Notes: generated by a model from the letters alone, not told the origin. A DNA stretch of 64,000 bases from Apodemus sylvaticus (GCF_947179515.1 NC_067474.1:86870824-86934823); one strand, 5' to 3'; counted from the stretch's first letter, positions 32,112 to 43,865 are shown. Made by a program: numbers and translations.

Positions 32112-32387
32112 TTAGCCCAGAAGCCCTGAATACCCAAGGCACAAATTGCATAACAAATGATGCCCATGAAGAAATATGGAGAGGGTCCTGATCCTGGAAA
32201 GGATTGATCTAGCATTGGAAGGGAATATAAGGACAGAGAAAATGGAGGGAGGTGATTGGAAAAGGAATGGAGAGAAGAAGGTTTATGGGACATATGGGGA
32301 GGGGTGATCTGGGAAAGGGGAAATCATTTGGAATGTAAACAAAGAATATAGAAAATAAAAATATTAAAAAAAATAAGGAAGTCTGTT

Positions 32388-32911
32388 AATGAACTATGAG
32401 AGCTATACTTATGTCTGGGTATAAGAGTTAATACTTAGAATGTAGTTAGGAATCACATTGCTCTAGGAAAGTGGCAAGAATACTTTCTCCAAATCAATGA
32501 CCCCATTAGCCATAGTTGTGTGGCTAGGTTTCCAGTGCAATAAAACTTTTAGGGATAACTTGCTATGCAAATGATCGAGATGGTCCATAGGCATCACTGC
32601 TGTGTAAAGCTATTGACTGCTTCCCACCTGTGGCATGTATGGTAATGTAAATGTATGGCAACATTTGATACTATGAAAGTTATTCCTCAGGGAGGACATT
32701 CTCATGTCAGATCCAGCTTGAATCCTTTTGAGTCCTATATTTAAAGTACATGATGCAGTCAGATATATCTTTTATTCAACCTTTGTGAGGTAACCAAAGC
32801 AATAAAAGAAGACATTGCGTAGGGAGTTTCTTGGACTCCCATGACCAGCAATTTGAAAGGTGATTTCTTATGCCTAGTATTGGGGTTTTGAGAGTTGATG
32901 GCATTAGGGGG

Positions 32912-32954
<43 letters not shown>

Positions 32955-33110
32955 ATTAGGAAAACAGTAGTAATAAATTCTTTGCTCTAGTGTTTATTAT
33001 CTCATCAGCATGGGTAGTGGGACAGTTTTATGGTACCAGGAATAATGTCTTTGGTTGACTGGGTCTTAAGTCTAATTAGACAGTGGTTGCAAAACCTGAT
33101 TTAAACTAAA
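32388..33110 (+). mobile_element. Lx-type L1 3'UTR, right half
   Basis: Continues the Lx 3'UTR from before the U6-L1 insertion: ctatacttatgtctgggtat, agaatgtagttaggaatcac, ggctaggtttccagtgcaat, cctatgaccagcaatttg-like sequence. It includes a (TG)n tract at 32925-32952. Confidence 0.6.
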
Positions 33111-33784
33111 TGTACTTATTTGTATGTATGTACTATATAGATAGTGTATAGTATAATATATTATAAATGCAACTCATTGCATCTTTATTTTAAGCAAGCA
33201 TATAAAGCATGTGTTTTCTCTATGGGTTTTTCAGAAATATTTAGTATTATTCATCTCTCCTTCTTCCCTTCCCTTCTATAGTAAGTTTTATCACTGCTCC
33301 CCAGTAAAAGATCCCCTAGTATTCTCCTTTCCACATTCATAGAACCCGTGTCTTACTATTTTTTCTCTCTGTGGCATTTTCCTTCTACTCCCTATGTCCC
33401 TTTCTCCTTTCCTGTAATCTAAAGTTACTTCATATTACAGGCTCAAATCTAAAATCATCAGATCCAGGATCCCAAATTAAAGAGAACATTCAGTGTTAGC
33501 CCACTCAGTATATTATTTTCCAATTTCCTACAAAATTTATGATTTTATTTTTATTTATAGCTGCATACTATTGCATTGTGTGTATTTACCGGACTCTCCT
33601 TATGCAATGTGTTTTCTTTGCATCAATTTATCAGTTGAAGGGCACTTCCATTTCCTATATATTATGAATAGAGCAGCAATGAATATGAATGAACAAGTAC
33701 TTCTGAAGTAAGCCATTGAGTCCTTTGGGCATACATAAAGGAGAGATATATATCTAGGTCATATAGTAAAATTCTTTTTGGTTT

Positions 33785-33928
33785 TTTTTTTTAAGTATAG
33801 AATAGAGTTTATTCAGGGCGTGGGGAGGGGAGTTAAGAGAGTAGTAGTGGCAGGGAAAAGCTGAGAGAGAGCTAGAGAGTGAGAGCACAAGAGAGTGAGA
33901 GTAAGAGCAAGACAGTAAGAGAGTGAGA

Positions 33929-34015
<87 letters not shown>

Positions 34016-34225
34016 GAAGGGAAGGGAAGGAAGGGAAGGGAAGGGAAGGGAAGGGAAGGGAAGGGAAGGGAAGGGAAGGGAAGGGAAGGGGAGGGAAGGG
34101 AAGGGAAGGGGAGGAGTAGATGCCAACCATGAGCACAGGAAGAGAGATGGGGAAGGGATGAGAGGACAGAGCGGGAGCAGGACCAAGAGCAAGAGCAAGA
34201 GAAGGAGAAGGGGCCTAGCAGCCCC
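33785..34225 (-). repeat. purine-rich retrocopy with (GA)n and (GGGAA)n
   Basis: A T run at the left and, on the minus strand, an aataaa signal shortly before it (ccctgaataaactctattct) indicate a polyadenylated RNA inserted in minus orientation. It resembles the 3' end of a rodent retroelement transcript that I cannot name. The interior is an uninterrupted purine tract at 33938-34116. A short ttttggtt repeat at both edges is a weak TSD. Confidence 0.5.
33938..34116. repeat. 179-nt homopurine tract
   Basis: Every base on the plus strand from 33938 to 34116 is a or g: first (GA)n, then (GGGAA)n. Open frames across it are low-complexity artefacts. Confidence 0.95.
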
Positions 34226-34370
34226 TCTTTTGGTTCTATAATCTATTTTAAAACAGTTTTAAAAATTCAGTTATTGATGTTCCTTATATATCCTAGTTAT
34301 TCAGCCTCTGCTAGAAGACTATTAAACTGATGTAGTATCATATATCTCATCTTTCCATTTGTTTAATTAC

Positions 34371-34490
34371 TTGGGAGGCAGAGGCAGACAGATATCTGTG
34401 AGCTCAAGCCTGCACTACATAATGAATTCTAGGACAGCCAGAGCTCCATTTTAACAGCGCCACCACCCACAAAAAAAGAAAATAGACAAA
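34371..34490 (+). mobile_element. B1 SINE fragment, 5'-truncated
   Basis: cttgggaggcagaggcagac, a diverged middle and ctaggacagccagagctcc, followed by an A-rich tail, match the B1 body. Confidence 0.75.
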
Positions 34491-34726
34491 AAATGAAAAG
34501 AAGACTACCTAACAAATATTTTCTCCCATTTTGGAACTACACTTTCACACATTTAACATTTTCTTTTGCTGAACCATAGTCATTAGTATTAAGAGATACA
34601 ACTGATTGATAGGGTTACATGTACTATTGTGTCTTTCTTATAAAAGCCTTATCTGTACTGTTGTGTTAAAGAATACTTTATATTTTTTATATAGCAGTTT
34701 CGAGATTTCAAGTCATTTTTTTAAAT

Positions 34727-35090
34727 TCTTTTTTTCTTTTTTTATTAGATATATTCTTTATTTAAATTTTAAATGATTTCCCCCTTCCTGGTTTTCCCCT
34801 CCCCCAAAGTCCCATAAGCCCTTTCCCCTCCCCCTGTTTCCTAATCAACCCCCTCCTGCTTCCCTATCCTGGTATTCCTCTACACTGCTGCATCAAGCCT
34901 TTCCAGGACCAGGGGCCACTCCTTCCTTCTTCTTGGGCATCATTTGATATGTGAATTGTATCTTGGGTATTCTGAGCTTCTGGGCTAATATCCACTTATC
35001 AGTGAGTGTATAGCTTATATGTTCTTTTGTGATTGAGTTACCTCATTTAGGATGATATTTTCCAGTTCCACCCATTTGCCTATCTCCAAT
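34727..35090 (-). mobile_element. short L1 3' end fragment
   Basis: T-rich tail, a 3'UTR related to the L1-7 type (ccccaaagtcccataagccc, ttccaggaccaggggccact) and the last codons of ORF2, cut off at about 35090. A heavily 5'-truncated insertion. Confidence 0.85.
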
Positions 35091-36130
35091 TGATTTCTAT
35101 TTTAATAACTTGAATTGACTTTATTTGTTTTTCTATTTGAGGTTGAATTAATTTATACCTATTCTTTCTCAGGCCATTCAGGTAATCGTTCATGTCCTCT
35201 TTAAATTCCTGCAACACTTTGAACATGTTTTTAATTGCATTTTTGCATTACATGTATTAAATTTTAGTTAAGATATTCTCCTTTGGAATTATTACTATAA
35301 GATTAGTGCATGGGGGGGCCTCTTGACTTTTTTTAAAATTATATGTTTGTTTAGTAAGACTTTAGGATGTTAAGCTCTTAGGTGGACTTTTGCTGAATTA
35401 TTTTCACCCCATTATATTAGTGTTTTCATAAAGTCAGTATGTTGAATCACTTTTAGGTACTGTAGTGTGGAAGACAGCCTGGGAGAAGCTGCTGTCTTCC
35501 TAATGGTTCACCATGCTGAATCACTTATAGGCTTTTAGCTTAAGTGTGCCTTAGGATCCAGGGAGGTATTATAGACAGTGGAGATAGAGGAGCGTACCTT
35601 ATTTAACTTGCATTTGGACAGGGCACATGTGGTAGTTCCACTTGAACAGACATGGGTTTGAAAAAGGTAGGGAATGTAGGAATTACCTTACTTGTTCTCC
35701 TCTGGGCCAGGTGTATACAATAGTTTGCCTTAAACAGGCTCTGGGATGTGGGGAAAAGATTTTAGGTATCAGGAACAGATGGAATGCTTTGCCTGGCTTC
35801 TTGAATGTGATAGCTCAACAAAGCAGACTCCAGGATATTGGGCTGAATGTACTGGTTCATTCTGATTTGATATGCTTCCAGGGTGTGAAAATCTCTATTA
35901 TTTTTTATTATATACTTTTACTAAAATATACATTTGTATGTTTACATAGATCTTTTTTTCCCCTGCAGGTCTTAGATTTGGCTGACCTCACACCTGGCAT
36001 CATTCTTCTCCTTGTTGTTCTACCGTCATTTCTATTAAAACTGCTCCACCCTTATTATTGATGTCATTTACTTGCACATGTGCTTTGCTCTATACCACCC
36101 AAAGAATTTCACCTACCATCTGTCATTTCT
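35091..36130. other. unassigned; possible very old L1 at start
   Basis: 35140-35260 loosely resembles ORF1 or 5' sequence of an Lx element on the minus strand. The rest is unassigned. The open frames 35642-36061 and 36058-36282 show no recognisable domain. Confidence 0.35.
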
Positions 36131-36474
36131 CCGTTACATTCTTCTATAAGTGCTCACTTCATATTAAACACAGAAATCTGAAACTTACAAGGCTAGCATC
36201 TGCATATGAGAAAGAACACATGGTGCTTGTCTTTCTAGTCCTTAGGTACCTCACTCTGTATAATAGTTTTCATTTTCCTTAAATTTCTGCAAATTCCATA
36301 ATTTTGTTTTTATTCACTGCTAAATAAAATGCCATTGTTCAAATGCATACATTTTATTATATATTCATCTGTTGTCAGGTATCTAGGTTAATTTAATTCC
36401 CTAGCTATTGTTAACAGACCATGTATGGATATGAATGTGTAGGTATTTTTATTAGACATTAGAGATTTTTTTGA

Positions 36475-36822
36475 GAGAAAGCCCAGGAGACCACACATTT
36501 TTTGATTGTGAACATACCTCTGCTGTTGTTGCTATAGCCATTTCCACACTATTTCCTCTGCCAAAGTCACTCTCCCACTGACTTTGGAACCTGCCATTTC
36601 AAGGCAGACTGAAAACCCTGCTGGCTCTTCAAGAATCCTCTAGACCTTCAGAGCCAGGCTGAGACTTCTGAAGCATACAGCCTAATGGACTGAGCATTAT
36701 TGCCAGGTCTAGAGCTTATCCAGTGTAAAGTCAGTCATTGTTTGACAATATTAACAATACCATGTAAGCCAATACCTTATTATATATTTTAAATACCTTC
36801 AAATAGTTCTGTTTCTCTAGAG
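36475..36822 (+). repeat. LTR-like rodent repeat
   Basis: The sequence gctggctcttcaagaatcct and ttcagagccaggctgagact, followed by a tail with gtaagccaatacc, matches a rodent mid-repetitive element that I recognise but cannot name. No partner LTR is present in the window. Confidence 0.45.
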
Positions 36823-37023
36823 CAGCTACTTTCCACCTTGGGTTTCAAACTCATTATGGGTCACATATCAGATATCTTGCATATCAGATATTTTCATCAA
36901 AATTCATAGCAGTAGCAAAATTATAGTTATAAAGCAGCAAAAAAATAATTTTATGGTTTGGGGAACCACAACATGAAGAACTGTATTCAAGGGTCTCAGC
37001 ATTGTGCAGATTGAGAAACACTG
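36823..37023 (+). mobile_element. URR1-like hAT DNA transposon (non-autonomous)
   Basis: 201 bp with imperfect terminal inverted repeats (cagctactttccacctt against agattgagaaacactg) and internal agcagtagcaaaattatagt. The flanking 8-mers ctctagag (36815-36822) and ctctccag (37024-37031) fit an 8-bp hAT TSD with two changes. The content matches the rodent URR1 family as I remember it. Confidence 0.65.
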
Positions 37024-37122
37024 CTCTCCAGAACACCAAGTGATACACTATGTATTTTAGATTATCACTCCTCTGTCATATGCAAATATCTTTCTCATTT
37101 TATATCCTGTATCTTTTTATAG

Positions 37123-37227
37123 TTATTATTATATTATATTAATATATTAATAATATAATTATAATATAATTAATAATATAATAATTAATAAAACAATTAG
37201 GAATAATATAATATATTATATTATTAC
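37123..37227. repeat. AT-only palindromic tract
   Basis: Almost purely a/t, with self-complementary stretches such as taatataatatattatatta. It lies inside old L1 sequence. Confidence 0.8.
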
Positions 37228-37412
37228 TGTCAAGAAGCATTTTAATTTCATCTTATCCCACTTGTTAATTCTTGGTATTATTTTCTGTACAACTGGACCC
37301 ACTTTCATGAAGTGTTTGATATGCTATATCTTACAGTATTGTACCAAAGTTTTCCCCTTGCACATTTAAAACTTTAGGTCTTACATTAAAGTCTTTCTTC
37401 CAGTTTTGAACT

Positions 37413-37458
<46 letters not shown>
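37413..37458. repeat. (TG)n microsatellite
   Basis: 46-nt tgtg run that grew within the old L1 ORF2 sequence at a tggtgtttgtaca-type site. Confidence 0.95.
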
Positions 37459-37461
<3 letters not shown>

Positions 37462-37810
37462 AGGATGAGTCATAGAGATAAAATTTTATTCTTCTACGAA
37501 TGGACATTCAGTTCTGTCATCATCTTTGGAGGAAGAGACTCTCTTTTTAAAAAGTATGTTATGTTTTTGAAAAAAAATTAGATGAGTGTAGTAGTTGTGT
37601 GGGCTTGTTTTGGTGTCTTTTATTATGTTCTATTGTTCTATACTTCAAATTTGTGCAAATTTTCTGCTTTGTAGTTTGTAACTATACCTTCATAGTGAGA
37701 TTTAAAATGTAGTATCCTCAGCACTGCTTTTCCTACTAAAAATGTTGTCTATTGAGGGTCTTTTGTACTTCGGTATGAGCTTTTTGAGATATATTTATAG
37801 TTTTATGAAA

Positions 37811-38015
37811 AGTGTAATTTAAACTAAAAGCATTTATTTTATGCATATATACCTAAGTATATGTGTGTGCATGAGCCTGCAGAGGTCCAAAGTGGCATCA
37901 GATACTGGAGCTGTACTCACAGGTGATAGGGAGCTGCCACGGAAGGGGTGAGAACTGAACTTGGGTCCTTTGCAGGTGCAGTAAGTGCTCTTAATCACCA
38001 AGTCACTTCTCTAGG
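37811..38015 (-). mobile_element. B3-like SINE
   Basis: The reverse complement starts ggcctagagaagtgacttgg, has the tRNA-like head and a middle reading aacttgggtcctttgcag on the plus strand, and ends in an A/T-rich tail. It fits murine B3. Confidence 0.65.
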
Positions 38016-39570
38016 CCTGTAACTGGAATTTTTATGGAGGCTGTGTGGAATATGCAAATGATATTGAGTAACATAGTCTTTAAGGCCTCATAATATAGCT
38101 TTCACTTTTATAGTGTCCTTTTCTTTCCTTGGTGCCTTACAGTTTTAGCAGTGTGTTTCCTCTCCCATATATGACTCATTATTCTATCGTAGAGAATTGC
38201 TTCTCATGTGTAGGTTTGTATAACCAGGCTCTTCTCTAGCCATGGGATGGTCTGCCTCACTTCTTCTGTGTGTCCTGCCCTTATTCAGTGGCTTCCTTTT
38301 GATGAAGTTCCTCTTCTTGGATTTACTTTTTCCTTTGCCATCACTCAACAGGTGTCTCCAAGTGTCCTTTAACAGTGAGAAATGCTTATTACAAGAGTTG
38401 AATATCTTTTACTTGAAAAGCCCAAAATGTGTCCTTTCATTAGCGCCAAAACCTGATTTACTCCCTGTCTCTGTAAATATATTTAGTTTCTGGAGGACAT
38501 GCATAATTATAATTATGTTATCTATCTTTATAGAAAAAACATGGTGCTTCCCAACATGTTTAATATCTACGAAGGAAGCCTGACACCATAATCCTCTTCC
38601 TTCAGCAATTTATTCAATCTGTGTTAATCAGGTATGTTTCAATTTAAATGAAATTTTAACCAAAGTTTCATGATGATTAGTAACAAATGATACTACTATT
38701 CTATAGAGTGGTCTTAGCACTGCTCTATGAAAGATCATAGACTTAGTAATATGTGTACTAATGGCTTTGAATCCTGACTCTTCCAGGATTTTCTAACTTC
38801 ATGAGTTTAGCAAAGTTATTTAACCTAGTGCTTTAATTTCTTCATATCTAAAATTATGTGATAAGGACAGCCTCACTGATTTGTAGGGAGGGCTATGACA
38901 TTTTAACTCTGAGTGGGTGATCCTGCTACATTGATTAATGTCGACTAATCTATGGCTCCAGGGTCAGTTGCAGCTGGTAGAGCCTATGATAGATAAGAGG
39001 AACAAAGAAAAAAAAAGAGACATGCATATAATGAGTAGAGTAAGATAGCGGAAACATTCCCAAGCCTTACATAATTTAGAAACAAGTGAAAAATACTAAG
39101 CACATCTCTAGAAGAGTAGCTTATGTCAGCTTTGCTTAGTGAGATATTGCTCACCTCACAGAAAGTGAATTTTAAGGAGTGGAATGAAAGCTACAATATA
39201 GAATACTGGACCTAATTGGAATAAAGGAAAGAGAATCAGGAATGATTGAATAGCAAAATGAGGTGGGCAGAGAGAAGGAAGACTTATAAAGTTTTCTGTG
39301 GTTCCTTCTGTCCAGAAGAAGAGGGCTTGGGGAAGATAGGGAGAGTCTGTGTTGAAATCAAGAATTGTAATCATAAAAGTTGATACTCATAAATTCTGAA
39401 ATTTAGAACAAACTGAAGTTTGTCAGAGGAAGCTTATTTTTAGGATGTCTCAAAAGAAAAATTGTCCAGAGAATATTATAAGAATACTACTTGGGCTAGT
39501 GGCCTAAATGATCTATCTATTCTTTTTGGAAATATTTTAACAACCTGCTTATTCCGTTTAAGATAGGAAG
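38016..39570. other. unassigned intergenic sequence
   Basis: I recognise no gene. The frame 38242-38583 starts with a hydrophobic, signal-like stretch but has no other support. 39230-39400 is purine-rich without a known motif. Confidence 0.4.
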
Positions 39571-40460
39571 GCTTGAGATGGATCTAAGATGGTGACTGTG
39601 GAACTGGAAACCATCTTTACCACTAATCATCCACCTGCTGAAAGGGCAGTAACAGGATTTAATCATGAGGTTGATAACCCAGAGCAACATTTGTTAAACA
39701 TCCTTTATGGAACAAGGGAGCACTCCTCCTTAAAAAATGATAAAAACAAGACTTGACAAGCAAACCTTCCATTGGTCTCTAAGATTGATACTATTGAAGA
39801 CTTTTTTTTTTTTGCCTCTGTACAACCATATCCAGTTGTGTAGTAATTTAATGCCTTGCTGTGTCTACTCATTGTTTTAAAGACTGTATTGACCCTATGT
39901 AGGAAGATGAAAAAAACAAATGAGGAGAATGATGGCTAAATACATTAAACAAACAGCAATGATGAAATGACCTTGATTACTTTTTGTGGACACACTGCTG
40001 TGCTTTATCGGAGCATCTTTTGATGTGTACTTGATGATGTATATGAAGCTGTTGCTAATATGAGATCTAAGGGTGATAAGATAGTAATATGGACTACTGA
40101 ATGTGAAAACAGAGCTGTAATAACACCGATAGGGAGGGTATACAAGGAAAGATTATGACTTCCTCTGAAGGTAGTGATTGGTTATCAGCCCCACACAGAC
40201 ACAACCATGATGAGTAGATCCACCACTAAAAATAGGTTTACTATTTAAGAAGACACCTTCTGAATATTCTCACAAGAGACTGAGTCATGCTACTGAGATT
40301 GGGAACTGAACCAAAGCCTTGTCAAAGTTTGTGGACAGTACTGAACCTGACTCCATCTAAATGTTGCAATGATATAAGTGAAGTCTCATTTGCCTTTCTG
40401 TTGTACTTCTGTGTTCCTTCTCTCCCACCCCCCAGTTTTTGCCAGTGTGTCCACTATACC
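39571..40460 (+). pseudogene. Eif4e: eIF4E processed pseudogene
   Basis: Intronless copy of the mRNA for eIF4E, the cytoplasmic cap-binding translation factor. The start is at 39589 after gatctaag; the first codons read M-V-T-V-E-L-E-T, and the end corresponds to KNR-F with its stop at 40246-40248. Many coding blocks are recognisable (NDKNKT, IWTTECEN-like, IGRVYKER-like, VIGYQ). It is disabled by a TGG-to-TGA stop at about 39754, an expanded T run at about 39800, a TGG-to-TAG change at about 39899, and indels. Sequence matching the mRNA 3'UTR follows to at least about 40460 and possibly to 41360, where aataaa occurs at 41147 and 41351. Confidence 0.88.
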
Positions 40461-41360
40461 CATCAAAGAATTATAGTATATGTCACTGCAGAAACCACAG
40501 ATGTGGTCCATGCCCACTCTGTAACAGCCACTTAGCATTACCATGATACACACATTTGCTTTTCCACAGTAATCAAAAAAGAACTTGTATTCATATTAGC
40601 AGTAGAAGATCCATTTCTGTACCACTCCACTTAGAAGTGAATTTTGCTAGCCTGAGAGTCTGAGTCCAACTTTCCACTAACCTTCGTTTTTTCCCTTTCC
40701 TAGCATTGTTCTTGCTATCCTCTGGCTTATGACTGCTAGATTTTAATTTATTTGCTCCCCTCCTTAATAACAATAATGATTCTGATTTCATTTGATTTGC
40801 TCTTGTTTTTTTTTTCCTCAGATAACATTGGTGAAGGATCTAGGAATACGACAGAAAGGTGGAATAGAAATAAAACGTGTGCATTCTTTGATAAAATTTT
40901 GTAATTTTACTGCAAATTTATGTATTTCATTCAAATCAGTGATCTCTGTCTGTATGATCCCTAAACATAATTGAGGACTATAAACATATAACACTGTAAT
41001 TACATTTCTAACTAGTAGTATATTTGCTTTTGTATCTTTATACTGTACTTCAACACTTTGTATTACTTAAGTTACTTTGCTCTGTTACAAATGGCTCAAA
41101 TAGAAATGTGTTTCCAATTCATATTAAGACAGTGTACAAAACTGTAAATAAAATGTGTACAGTAAATTATCTAAAAAATGATAGCAAGGCATATTTAAGA
41201 AATGACATGGTAACTGTTCTAATGTATAGTGGTTAAGTTGAGCATTATTTTAAAGAAGTGTGAAAGAGGACTCTGGGGAAAGACAAATGATGGTACTGAT
41301 TATGCAGTGCTGCTTATTTATGCACAGACAGAGTTTTGGACATTGTATGAAATAAAAACA
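40461..41360 (+). other. possible 3'UTR extension of the eIF4E retrocopy
   Basis: AT-rich sequence with aataaa signals at 41147 and 41351. I cannot prove from memory that it is still eIF4E 3'UTR. No A tail or TSD is evident. The open frames here are not recognisable. Confidence 0.35.
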
Positions 41361-41745
41361 CTTCACCTGTAAGAATTGTGTGATTTCCTATATCTGTAAA
41401 GTGAGTTAGAATGTGTCCTTAGGGCTTTGAGGGGGTGAATAAATCAACTTAACAACGTTAATGGCCTAGGCTTCAACAAAAGACTAAATTGCTTGCATGT
41501 ATGTTTCTGCTTCAGTTACAAAGAAAAAATATAGAGCATAAAGTAAAATATCTTAAAAATAGAGCTGTTACCTAAAATTCCCATAGTTAGAAGTGTAAGG
41601 AACAAGGGTTATACATTTGTGGTCAGCTTGGACTGCACAATGTGATATTGTCTCAAAAAGGTAATAATAAATATAATAATAATAACAGCAATTATCAAAG
41701 CAAAACATCATGAGACCCACACTTGCTTGTGAAATGTCAATTTTT
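41361..41745. other. unassigned; tiny B1-like remnant
   Basis: 41617-41660 (ggtcagcttggactgcacaa ... gtctcaaaaag) may be the end of a very old B1, followed by (aat)n. Nothing else seen. Confidence 0.35.
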
Positions 41746-41761
41746 AGTTTACTCATATTTT
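41746..41761. repeat. target-site duplication of the Lx element (left)
   Basis: agtttactcatatttt at 41746-41761 is repeated exactly at 51486-51501. The pair brackets the Lx element together with its L1-6 insertion. Confidence 0.88.
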
Positions 41762-42249
41762 TTTTAGCTTAATTAATTTTATTTTTTACTTTTTTTTAAT
41801 CCCACTCACTGCCCTCTCCTGGTTATCTCCTCCCACAATCCTTCCCCCATACCCCATCCCCTTCTTTGAATGAGCCCTCCCTGGTACCCCCAAACCCTGG
41901 CTCTTCAAGTCTGTGAGGCTATGGGCTTCCTTTCCCACTGAGGCAAGACAAGGCAGTCCAGCTAGTAGAAAGTGTCCCCCAGACAGCTAACCACTTTCAG
42001 GATAGTTCCTGACCCCCACTTCCAGTTGTTTGGGACCCACAGGAAGGTCAAGCTGCTACATATGAGTGGTGAGGCCTAGGTCCAGCCTGTGTATGTTCTT
42101 TGGTTGGTGGTTCAGATTAGTTGACTCTGTTAGACTTCCTGTGGAGTTCCTATCCTCTTCGGGGCCTGCAGTGTTTCCTCCTATTCTTCCGTAGGAGTCC
42201 CCTAGCTCCATCGACTAAGTTAGCTGCTGGGTGGGACCTCTCAGAGGAG

Positions 42250-43865
42250 AACATGTTCCTGTCATGCATGTCCTTTTGGGACTGGGTTGCCTCACTCATT
42301 CTGATATTCTCAAATTCTATCCATTTGCCTGCCAAATTCATGTTCTCATGGCAGAGAACAACCTAGGAGAGTGTCCATAGAAGCTCCTGTGACCTTCACA
42401 CCTGGATTCTGCATGCAGGCATTTGGTGTGAATGCCACATAGCAGCAAAGGCCCCCACATTCCTGAGCATGAGTCCTTTCATATCTCTACCATGTTTTCT
42501 ATTGGTTTTTAATAGCCAAATAGTATTCCATTGTGTAGATGTACCACATTTTCTTTATTCTTCTTCAGTTGAGGGACATCTAGGTTGTTTCCAGTTTCTG
42601 ACTATTATAAATAAAACAGTTATGAACATAGCTGAGCAAGTATCTTTGTAAGATGTTAGAGCATCTTTTAGGTATATGCCCAGGGGTGGTATAGCTGGGT
42701 CTTGAGGTTGAACTATTCCCAGTTTTCTGAGAAATTACCAAATTGATTTCCAGAGTGGTTGGACAAGTTTTTTCTCCCACCAGCAATGGAGGAGCAGTTC
42801 TCCTTTCTCTACATCCTTGCCAGCATGTGCTATCTATAGAGTTTTTTGTTTTTTGTTTTTTTTTTTTATCTTAGCCATTCTGATGGATATAAGATGGGAC
42901 GTCATACTTGTTTTGATTTGCATTTCCCTGATGACTAAGGACTTTGAATATTTCTTTAAGTGCTTCTTGGCAATTCATAATTTCTTTGTTGAGAAATCTC
43001 TGTTTATTTCTATACCCCATTTTTTCTGTAACCCATTTTTAATTGGGTTATTTGGGTTGTTGGTGTCTAACTTCTTGTGTTCATTGTAAATTTTGGATAT
43101 TATCCCTCTGTCAGATGTAGAGTTGGTGAAGATCCTTTCCCGATCTATGGGCTGCAGATTTGCCCTATTGACAGTGTCCTTTGTTTACAGGAGCTCTGAA
43201 GTTTCAAGAGGTCCCATTTATCAATAGTTGATCTTAGAGCCTGAGCCATTGGTGTTCTGTTCAGGAAATTGTCTCCAATACCAATGCATTCGAGGGCATT
43301 TCCCACTTTCTCCTCTAGGAGATTTAGTGTATCTGGTTTTATGTTGAGGTCCTTGATCCTCTTGGAGTTGAGTTTTGTGCAGGGTGATAAATATGGATCT
43401 ATTTTCATTCTTCTACACGTAGACATTCAATTAGTACAGCATCATTTGCTGAAGGTGTTTTCATTTTTCCATTGTATGGTTTTGTCTTCTTCATACAAAA
43501 TCAAAGTGTTCATAGGCATGTAGGTTTACTTCTGGGTCTTTGATTTGATTTCACTGATCAGTGTGTCTATTTCTGTACCAACACCATACAGTTTTTTATC
43601 ACTATTTCTCTGTAGTACAGTTTAAGGTCAGAGCTGGTGATTCCTCCTGAAGTCATTGTATTGTTCAGGATTGTTTTGGCTACTCTGGGTTTTTTGTTTT
43701 TCCATATGAAGTTAACAGTTTCTCTTTCAAGGTCTATAAAAAATTGTGTTGGAATGTTGATGGGCATTTGATTGAATCTGTAGATTGCTTTTGATAAGAT
43801 GACCATATTCACTATGTTAATCCTACGTATCCATGAGCATGGGTGATCTTTCCATCTTCTGATAT
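42250..43865 (-). pseudogene. Lx ORF2 remnant
   Basis: Decayed ORF2 coding sequence with many stops and shifts. Readable parts include SKAIYRFNQMPINIPTQFF with FIWKNKKPRVAKTIL (43567-43968) and MKIDPYLSPCTKLNSK with FLNRTPMAQALRSTIDKWDLLKLQS (43145-43426). The Cys-rich region and C-terminal end are represented only at nucleotide level. Confidence 0.8.

Larger units (their letters stand above)
30528..32372 (+). mobile_element. L1-5: U6 snRNA-L1 chimeric retrotransposon
   Basis: A full-length U6 copy (30528-30634) is joined without a gap to a 5'-truncated L1 (from 30635, agaacttcacg) that runs through ORF2, the 3'UTR and an A tail. One TSD encloses both parts. It sits in an Lx 3'UTR whose halves match across the insertion. 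This is the structure expected when the reverse transcriptase switches from L1 RNA to U6 snRNA during insertion, a phenomenon described in human genomes. Confidence 0.93.
33240..34720 (-). mobile_element. old L1 fragments, interrupted
   Basis: Diverged minus-strand L1 3'UTR and ORF2 C-terminal sequence at 33240-33780 (ctgcatactattgcattgtg, aatagagcagcaatgaatat), with probable continuations at about 34226-34370 and 34495-34720. It is interrupted by a purine-rich retrocopy (33785-34225) and a B1 fragment (34371-34490). Confidence 0.55.
36130..37800 (-). mobile_element. old L1 fragments, interrupted
   Basis: Diverged minus-strand L1. The ORF2 C-terminal part is at 36130-36450 (ttcactgctaaataaaatgc, atattcatctgttgtcaggt). 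More upstream ORF2 sequence is at 37030-37800 (catcttatcccacttgttaa, ttccccttgcacatttaaaa). It is interrupted by an LTR-like repeat and a hAT transposon. Confidence 0.6.

Noticed and set aside
33813..34198. Ser/Leu/Pro-rich and Arg/Glu-rich open frames of about 70-110 codons
   Set aside because: They are translations of (GA)n and (GGGAA)n simple repeats.
35642..36282. Two adjoining plus-strand frames (139 and 74 codons)
   Set aside because: Unrecognised, and the second runs into old L1 sequence; not supported as a gene.
38242..38583. 113-codon frame starting with a signal-peptide-like stretch
   Set aside because: Hydrophobic start only; the rest has no recognisable domain and there are no flanking gene signals.
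40287..40535. 82-codon frame after the eIF4E copy
   Set aside because: It is within sequence matching the eIF4E 3'UTR.
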